Assembly: GCA_916720285.1 (NCBI GenBank)
Contig: CAKAQP010000070.1
Coordinates: forward strand, 1-10,880
Length of the DNA: 10,880 bases
Reading direction: 5' to 3'
Origin: an uncultured Lachnoanaerobaculum sp.
Lineage (GTDB): Bacteria; Bacillota; Clostridia; Lachnospirales; Lachnospiraceae
In this document: piece after piece, positions 6,470-10,880 of the stretch
How the letters are laid out: the number at the start of each line of letters is the position of its first letter
How positions within the stretch are numbered: position 1 is the first letter of the stretch
Made by a program: the position numbers and the translations under genes
Notes under the pieces: generated by a model
Told to the model about the DNA's origin: nothing
What the model saw: the letters and a program-made list of their open reading frames with translations, nothing else
The model's database searches: none

Positions 6470-7537
6470 ATGGGAAATTTATTTAAATACTCTTCCCTTA
6501 CCACTAAAATTCGTTCGATGTCAAGTGATTTAATAAGTATTGACGGTTTCAAATCATTATGTGAATGTGAAACCATCACTGATGCGATGAATGAGCTTAT
6601 GCATTATAAATACTACCGTGATGCATTTAAAAAAGTCGACATCAATACATTACATCGTGAGAATATCGAGCAAATATTATTGTTAAGTAGTCTGGAAGAG
6701 TTTTCAAGACTCTGCAAATTCAACTCGGGTACTCCAAGAAAATATCTGAATTTAGTATCTATGTACAATACAATCCATGTCTTAAAGCGTATACTGCGAG
6801 ACATTCTCAGTCATAGACCGACATCTTTGGATTTAAAATCATATTCCAAGTATATGGGTACAAAAACAAATCTGAACATCGATGATCTTATGTCTGCACA
6901 AGATGTATCACAATTCGTTGATTCACTGAAAAATACGGAATATTATGATTGTACAAATCAGGTATTGTCTACCGGAAGTACCAATATATTTGACTATGCA
7001 CTTGCTCTTGACTCTTATTATTTTGAGATTTGCTTCAAATTTGCGCAAAAAGAGCTTAAAGGTGATGAAAGCAAAGAAGTACTCTCAATCCTTGGAACAA
7101 GATGTGATTTCCTTAATATGCAATGGATATACAGAACCAAGAAGTATTATAAAGTAAGTAATACAAGGGTATATGCCACTCTCATCCCACATTATTATAA
7201 GATAAGCGTAGATGAAATAAAGCAAATGGTTGAGGCCCAAAATCTTGATGAGTTTTTTGTAATATTTGACAATTCATACTATGGAAAATTGTCTGCAAAG
7301 CTTTTCAAGTACAAACCCGGCTTGGAAGAATTTTATATGAGGACATTGGAATATCTGTATAGTAAACATAAGAAGGATAATCCGTATTCTTTGGCAAGCC
7401 TCAGCTACTATCTGTATTCCAGGGAACTTGAGATAAGCAGAGTTATAGAGATAATAGAATCCATAAGATATTCGCTTCCTCCGGAAGATATTGTCTCTAA
7501 TATTTTAAAACTTGAAACAAGGAGGTCTTTCGCATGA
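6470..7537 (+). CDS. ntpC: V/A-type ATPase subunit C (AC39/d family)
   Basis: A soluble, largely alpha-helical protein of 355 residues, somewhat longer than the 320-340 often seen. It starts MGNLFKYSSLTTKIRSMSSD, resembling the usual N-terminus of the vATP-synt_AC39 family, which typically has an aromatic residue followed by a helix with Arg. In the enzyme, subunit C is the funnel-shaped cap joining the central shaft (D/F) to the membrane c-ring. There are no catalytic motifs to look for; identity comes from overall resemblance, length and position between a stalk gene and subunit I. The start ATG lies two bases after the ntpF stop, with AAGGAG inside the end of ntpF. The end overlaps ntpI as ATGA, a classic translational coupling signal. 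Confidence 0.85.
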   Translation: MGNLFKYSSLTTKIRSMSSDLISIDGFKSLCECETITDAMNELMHYKYYRDAFKKVDINTLHRENIEQILLLSSLEEFSRLCKFNSGTPRKYLNLVSMYNTIHVLKRILRDILSHRPTSLDLKSYSKYMGTKTNLNIDDLMSAQDVSQFVDSLKNTEYYDCTNQVLSTGSTNIFDYALALDSYYFEICFKFAQKELKGDESKEVLSILGTRCDFLNMQWIYRTKKYYKVSNTRVYATLIPHYYKISVDEIKQMVEAQNLDEFFVIFDNSYYGKLSAKLFKYKPGLEEFYMRTLEYLYSKHKKDNPYSLASLSYYLYSRELEISRVIEIIESIRYSLPPEDIVSNILKLETRRSFA

Positions 7538-9459
7538 TTGAGAGAATGGAATTCTTGAATATCACAGGCCCGAAAGACGATATTGACAGGATAATAGAAA
7601 CCTATATCAGTAAGTATGATTTCCAGTTGGAAAATGCTCTTTCAGAGCTGAAAAATGTCAAAGAATTGCATGCCTTCAATGAAAGCAATCCTTATAAGGA
7701 CATCTTGGCAAGATCACAGGAACTGAAAGAATACTTTAAAGATACCGGTTTACACACGAATCGTCACATGAGTATCGAGGAGGCCGACAAAATAACCCGG
7801 AGTATTTCAGACAAGGTCTATTCTTTAGCACAAAAAAAGAGTGAACTTGAATCGGAACTTGCGGGATACGAAGAAAAGCTTAAAAATGTCCACTATTTTA
7901 TAGGACTGGATTATGACACCGAAAAGATTCTGCACTTTAAGTATGTAAACTTCAGATTCGGTTCCATGCCGACGGAATATTATGAAAAGTTTATGACCTT
8001 TGTGTATGAAAGTATTGACACTATTTTTTACAAGGCAAGAGAAATAGATGATAAGGTATGGGGTGTATATTTTGTACCGGATGCCATTTCGGATCAAATA
8101 GACGCTATATATTCTTCAATGCATTTTGAAAGATTTTTCCTGCCTGATGAGTACCATGGTACACCTGAATATTCAAGTGCAAAGCTTCAGGAAAAGATTA
8201 AAGAGTTGCAGGACAATATACTTAATATCGACAATAAGATACTAAGTGTACTTGAAAACAGCCGTGAAGATTTTCTTTTGGCAAATCAGGTACTCTACAG
8301 ATTCAACAAGGTGTTTGAAGTCAGAAAGTATGCTGCAGCCACCAGAAATAACAGAAAAGATAAGAAAGTCTTCTATATCATATGCGGATGGCTTACAAAA
8401 GATGATGCCGAAAAACTGGCAAAAGAACTTGAAAATGAGCCGAGTACTTTCTGCCTTGCGGAAAGAAACTTATCAAAAATAAGCAGTACTCCGCCTATAA
8501 AGTTAAAGAACAATGCCCTTTTCAAACCTTATGAAATGTTTGTTGAAATGTACGGCTTGCCGAATTATAAGGAATTTGATCCTACAATACTTATAGCTCT
8601 GACATATTCCGTTTTGTTCGGTTTTATGTTCGGAGATGTCGGACAAGGTCTTGTGCTTTTAATACTCGGAAGTATTATAGCCTATAAGAAGAAATTAAGG
8701 CTTGCGGCAATTATTGCCAGATGCGGATTCTTCTCCACGATATTCGGATTCTTATTCGGTTCAGTATTCGGGTTTGAAGATATAATAAGCCCTCTTTGGG
8801 TAAGACCTGCAAAAGCAATGACTGCACTTCCCGTTATCGGAAATTTAAATACGGTCTTTGTGGTAACAATAACTCTGGGTATGTTAATAATAATACTTAT
8901 GATGATCTTAAGTATTTTGACAAAGCTTAGGTTTAATGAACCGGGTGAAGCATTGTTTGACGCAAACGGTGTGGCAGGACTTGTATTTTATGCATCGGCA
9001 CTTATTACCATAGTACTTTTTATGACAGGTAATCATATGCCGGCGACAATTGTACTGTTTATAATGTTTGTGCTTCCTTTAATTTTAATTTTCTTAAAAG
9101 AGCCTTTATCGGCTGTATTGGAAAAGAAAAAGATACATCTTGAAGGAGGTGTAGGCATGTTTATTCTACAAGGATTCTTTGAGCTTTTTGAAGTGCTTTT
9201 AAGCTACTTTTCAAACTCTCTTTCCTTTGTCAGAGTGGGTGCGTTTGCAGTCAGCCATGCGGCAATGATGGAAGTAGTACTTATGCTTTCAGGTGCTGAA
9301 AGCGGCAATATCAACTGGATAGTTGTTGTCCTCGGGAATATCTTTGTAATGGGTATGGAAGGTTTAATTGTAGGTATACAGGTATTACGTCTTGAGTATT
9401 ATGAGTTGTTCTCAAGATTTTATACAGGTGACGGTAGAGAATTTAAACCTTATTCATAG
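7534..9459 (+). CDS. ntpI: V/A-type ATPase membrane subunit I (a subunit)
   Basis: This 641-residue protein is the stator of the membrane motor and provides the half-channels for ions. Residues 1 to about 347 form the cytoplasmic domain, starting MIERMEFLNITGPKDDID, with coiled-coil stretches around 95-120 and 210-240. The membrane part begins at about 348 (FDPTILIALTYSVLFGFMF) and has the conserved GDVGQG at 367-372, followed by about eight hydrophobic helices. The motif LSFVRVGAFAVSHAAM contains Arg567, which aligns by eye with the essential Arg of the yeast a subunit (RLWALSLAHA context) that meets the c-ring carboxylate, and His575 aligns with the following His. The ATG overlaps the ntpC stop by four bases and is preceded by AAGGAGGT at 7519-7526. 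Length matches the family. Confidence 0.95.
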   Translation: MIERMEFLNITGPKDDIDRIIETYISKYDFQLENALSELKNVKELHAFNESNPYKDILARSQELKEYFKDTGLHTNRHMSIEEADKITRSISDKVYSLAQKKSELESELAGYEEKLKNVHYFIGLDYDTEKILHFKYVNFRFGSMPTEYYEKFMTFVYESIDTIFYKAREIDDKVWGVYFVPDAISDQIDAIYSSMHFERFFLPDEYHGTPEYSSAKLQEKIKELQDNILNIDNKILSVLENSREDFLLANQVLYRFNKVFEVRKYAAATRNNRKDKKVFYIICGWLTKDDAEKLAKELENEPSTFCLAERNLSKISSTPPIKLKNNALFKPYEMFVEMYGLPNYKEFDPTILIALTYSVLFGFMFGDVGQGLVLLILGSIIAYKKKLRLAAIIARCGFFSTIFGFLFGSVFGFEDIISPLWVRPAKAMTALPVIGNLNTVFVVTITLGMLIIILMMILSILTKLRFNEPGEALFDANGVAGLVFYASALITIVLFMTGNHMPATIVLFIMFVLPLILIFLKEPLSAVLEKKKIHLEGGVGMFILQGFFELFEVLLSYFSNSLSFVRVGAFAVSHAAMMEVVLMLSGAESGNINWIVVVLGNIFVMGMEGLIVGIQVLRLEYYELFSRFYTGDGREFKPYS

Positions 9460-9493
9460 TAAATAATTTTTATGTTTTAGTTAGGAGAAAAAA

Positions 9494-9919
9494 ATGAATA
9501 CATTAGTAAAAGTAACACTTGCAGCAGCCCTTATTTTAAGTATCGCAGTTCCTTATATCGCATTTATGATAGGCGAAAAGACAAAGGGTCGTTATAAAAA
9601 AGCCCTTGCAGGAAATGTTGTTATGTTCTTCGGTGTTATGGCGATTACATGCGTATTTTTATTATCAGGAAATGCTTACGCGGCTTCTGAAACAGCAGCT
9701 TCATCAGCTACAGGTTTAGGATACCTCTCAGCAGCTCTTTCAGTAGGTCTTGCATGTATCGGTGGCGGTATCGCCGTATCTGCGGCAGCTTCAGCAGCAC
9801 TTGGAGCTATCAGTGAGGACGGTTCAATCCTTGGTAAGTCACTTATCTTTGTAGGTCTTGCAGAGGGTGTTTGCCTTTACGGACTTGTAGTTGCATTCAT
9901 GATTCTTGGTCGTTTATAA
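9494..9919 (+). CDS. ntpK: V/A-type ATPase subunit K (rotor ring c subunit)
   Basis: A 141-residue, very hydrophobic protein with four hydrophobic stretches: about 7-27, 40-60, 75-105 and 112-140. The last two form a classic c-subunit hairpin: SVGLACIGGGIAVSAAA, the GAISEDGS loop, then FVGLAEGVCLYGLVVAFMIL with the ion-carrying Glu124. From residue 64 onward it resembles the single-hairpin c subunit of Thermus. The sequence SGNAYA at 58-63 just before it looks like a signal peptidase site (A-x-A). The first two stretches do not look like a c-type hairpin and contain no membrane carboxylate at the equivalent place, although there is a Glu at 28 just after the first helix. AGGAGAAAAAA precedes the ATG. 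It lies 34 bases after ntpI. The ring couples ion flow to rotation. Confidence 0.92.
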   Translation: MNTLVKVTLAAALILSIAVPYIAFMIGEKTKGRYKKALAGNVVMFFGVMAITCVFLLSGNAYAASETAASSATGLGYLSAALSVGLACIGGGIAVSAAASAALGAISEDGSILGKSLIFVGLAEGVCLYGLVVAFMILGRL

Positions 9920-9929
9920 AGGCGATTTT

Positions 9930-10238
9930 ATGAAAATGTATCTTATAAGTGATAATGTGGATACTCTTACAGGTATGAGACTTGCAGGGGTGGAAGGAGT
10001 GGTGGTTCATGAAAAGCATGAACTTACAAATGCCCTTGATTTTGTTATAAAGAGCAAAGATATCGGCATTGTGCTTCTCACGGAAAAGTTTTCAAAAGAT
10101 TACCCCGAGCTTGTAAATAAATATAAGATGGAATCACATATACCACTCTTTATTGATATACCGGATCGACATGGTACCGGAAGATCCGAAAACTTCATTA
10201 TAGACTATGTAAATGAGGCTATCGGCTTGAAACTGTAA
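9930..10238 (+). CDS. ntpG: V/A-type ATPase subunit F (central shaft)
   Basis: A 102-residue soluble alpha/beta protein of the ATP-synt_F family (called NtpG in Enterococcus). It begins MKMYLISDNVDTLTGMRLAG and ends with the family-typical PLFIDIPDRHGTGRSENFI and VNEAIGLKL. Subunit F sits with D in the rotating central shaft and is implicated in regulation of ATPase activity in relatives. The ATG at 9930 was chosen because family members begin with this MYLISD-like strand and AAAGG lies seven bases upstream. Upstream in-frame TTG at 9906 would overlap ntpK and add eight unrelated residues. ATG at 9936 is also possible. The stop codon sits in the loop of a small hairpin. Confidence 0.92.
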   Translation: MKMYLISDNVDTLTGMRLAGVEGVVVHEKHELTNALDFVIKSKDIGIVLLTEKFSKDYPELVNKYKMESHIPLFIDIPDRHGTGRSENFIIDYVNEAIGLKL

Positions 10239-10265
10239 CAGTTTGCATGATTATAATCTTGCAAA
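10230..10265 (+). other. Two overlapping inverted repeats at the ntpG-ntpE junction
   Basis: AAACTG (10230-10235) and CAGTTT (10239-10244) form a 6-bp stem whose 3-base loop is the ntpG stop codon TAA. Immediately after, TTTGCA (10242-10247) and TGCAAA (10260-10265) flank the perfect palindrome GATTATAATC (10249-10258), giving a near-continuous 12-bp stem with one T-T mismatch. The two stems share 10242-10244, so full versions cannot form together. No T-run follows, so it does not look like a terminator. Confidence 0.5.
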
Positions 10266-10290
10266 ATGAACTTTAGATTAAGATTAAAAA

Positions 10291-10297
10291 GGTAGGT
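10291..10297 (+). promoter_or_regulatory. Ribosome binding site supporting the TTG start of ntpE
   Basis: GGTAGGT ends six bases before the TTG at 10304. There is no in-frame ATG or GTG between the upstream in-frame stop (TAG at 10274) and this TTG, so translation of ntpE most likely begins here. Confidence 0.55.
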
Positions 10298-10303
10298 ATT
10301 ATC

Positions 10304-10880
10304 TTGACAATAGAAGAAAAACTACAGCATTTTAAAGAGGCTTGCACTGCTGATGCCATTGCCGCTGCTGAAAAAATACTTTCAGATTATAAAAATGCTT
10401 TAGAGAAGGACTTTTTAGACTACCAAAACAGTGAGACGAGACTTGCTGATATGGAAGTCAAAACTGAAACCACAAGGATTGACAAAGAGATGAACAAAGA
10501 GCTCGCTCTTGAACAGATAAAACTACGAATGGAGCTCGGCAAAAAGGCTGCCGAGCTTAAGGAAAAGATTTTTGCACAGCTTGAGGAAAGACTCGCAGAG
10601 TATCAGGAAACTCCCGAATATGTAGCTTTGATAGATTCACAAATTGAAAGAGCATTGAAATTTGCGGGAAATGATGAGGTGAAAATATATATAGACCCTA
10701 ATGATGAATCTCTCGCACATGATCTTTCCGTAAGGCATGATATTGATATAGCCATCAGTAAATATCCTTTTCATGGCGGTATGAGAGCCGTTATACCGGC
10801 AAAAAATATTCTGATTGACAATTCTTTTGAAAAAAAGATTTCAGAAGCAAAGGAAAAATTTGATGTAGATATGGAGGTAC
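10304..10880 (+). CDS. ntpE: V/A-type ATPase peripheral stalk subunit E (3' end cut by window edge)
   Basis: Reading from TTG at 10304-10306 gives 192 codons up to the window edge, starting MTIEEKLQHFKEACTADAIA, which matches how subunit E of clostridial relatives starts. Residues 1 to about 110 are a long charged coiled coil (for example TETTRIDKEMNKELALEQIK). After that comes a globular domain with TPEYVALIDSQIERAL and the family-like FHGGMRAVIPAKNILIDNSF (163-182). Subunit E pairs with the G/H subunit (ntpF here) as the peripheral stalk and contacts the catalytic head. The family is usually about 190-200 residues, so only a few residues should be missing. It follows ntpG by 65 bases, the widest gap in this operon. 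Confidence 0.88.
   Translation, partial: MTIEEKLQHFKEACTADAIAAAEKILSDYKNALEKDFLDYQNSETRLADMEVKTETTRIDKEMNKELALEQIKLRMELGKKAAELKEKIFAQLEERLAEYQETPEYVALIDSQIERALKFAGNDEVKIYIDPNDESLAHDLSVRHDIDIAISKYPFHGGMRAVIPAKNILIDNSFEKKISEAKEKFDVDMEV

Noticed and set aside
9906..9929. Earlier TTG start for ntpG
   Set aside because: It overlaps the ntpK end, adds residues unlike the family, and lacks a ribosome binding site. ATG at 9930 fits family N-termini.

Overview
The window is AT-rich bacterial DNA with strong AGGAGG-type ribosome binding sites, frequent GTG/TTG starts, an oligopeptide (Opp) importer operon and a bacterial V/A-type ATPase operon. This combination and the protein sequences fit a low-GC Clostridia-type Firmicute, most likely Lachnospiraceae. 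That placement is inferred from gene content and recalled family resemblance, not from a search. No mobile element, CRISPR array, tRNA or rRNA was seen.

Layout: positions 1-5708 carry, on the minus strand, a complete-looking opp operon in the order oppB-oppC-oppD-oppF-oppA, with oppA running off the left edge. oppB and oppC are the membrane permeases, oppD and oppF the ATPases, and oppA the lipoprotein that captures peptides outside the cell. oppD is broken by a single-base frameshift just before the Q-loop. The missing base appears to perfect a 10-bp inverted repeat. Positions 5709-6155 are a divergent control region. On the minus strand it has a near-consensus sigma-A promoter whose transcript would start a few bases before a terminator-like hairpin; further upstream are five roughly 10-bp phased CTTTAT repeats. 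On the plus strand it has a plausible TTGACA promoter for the ATPase genes.

Positions 6156-10880 carry, on the plus strand, the first six genes of a V/A-type ATPase operon: stalk subunit G/H (ntpF), C (ntpC), I/a (ntpI), K/c (ntpK), F (ntpG) and E (ntpE, cut by the right edge). The catalytic A and B subunits and the D shaft are expected just beyond the window. Together they would couple ATP to H+ or Na+ movement across the membrane. Genes are tightly packed, with a 4-base ATGA overlap between ntpC and ntpI.

Most of the window is ordinary household transport. The items worth a second look are the oppD frameshift and its quasipalindrome, the promoter-proximal terminator hairpin and phased repeats of the opp leader, the unusual N-terminal architecture of the K subunit, and the hairpins at the ntpG-ntpE junction.
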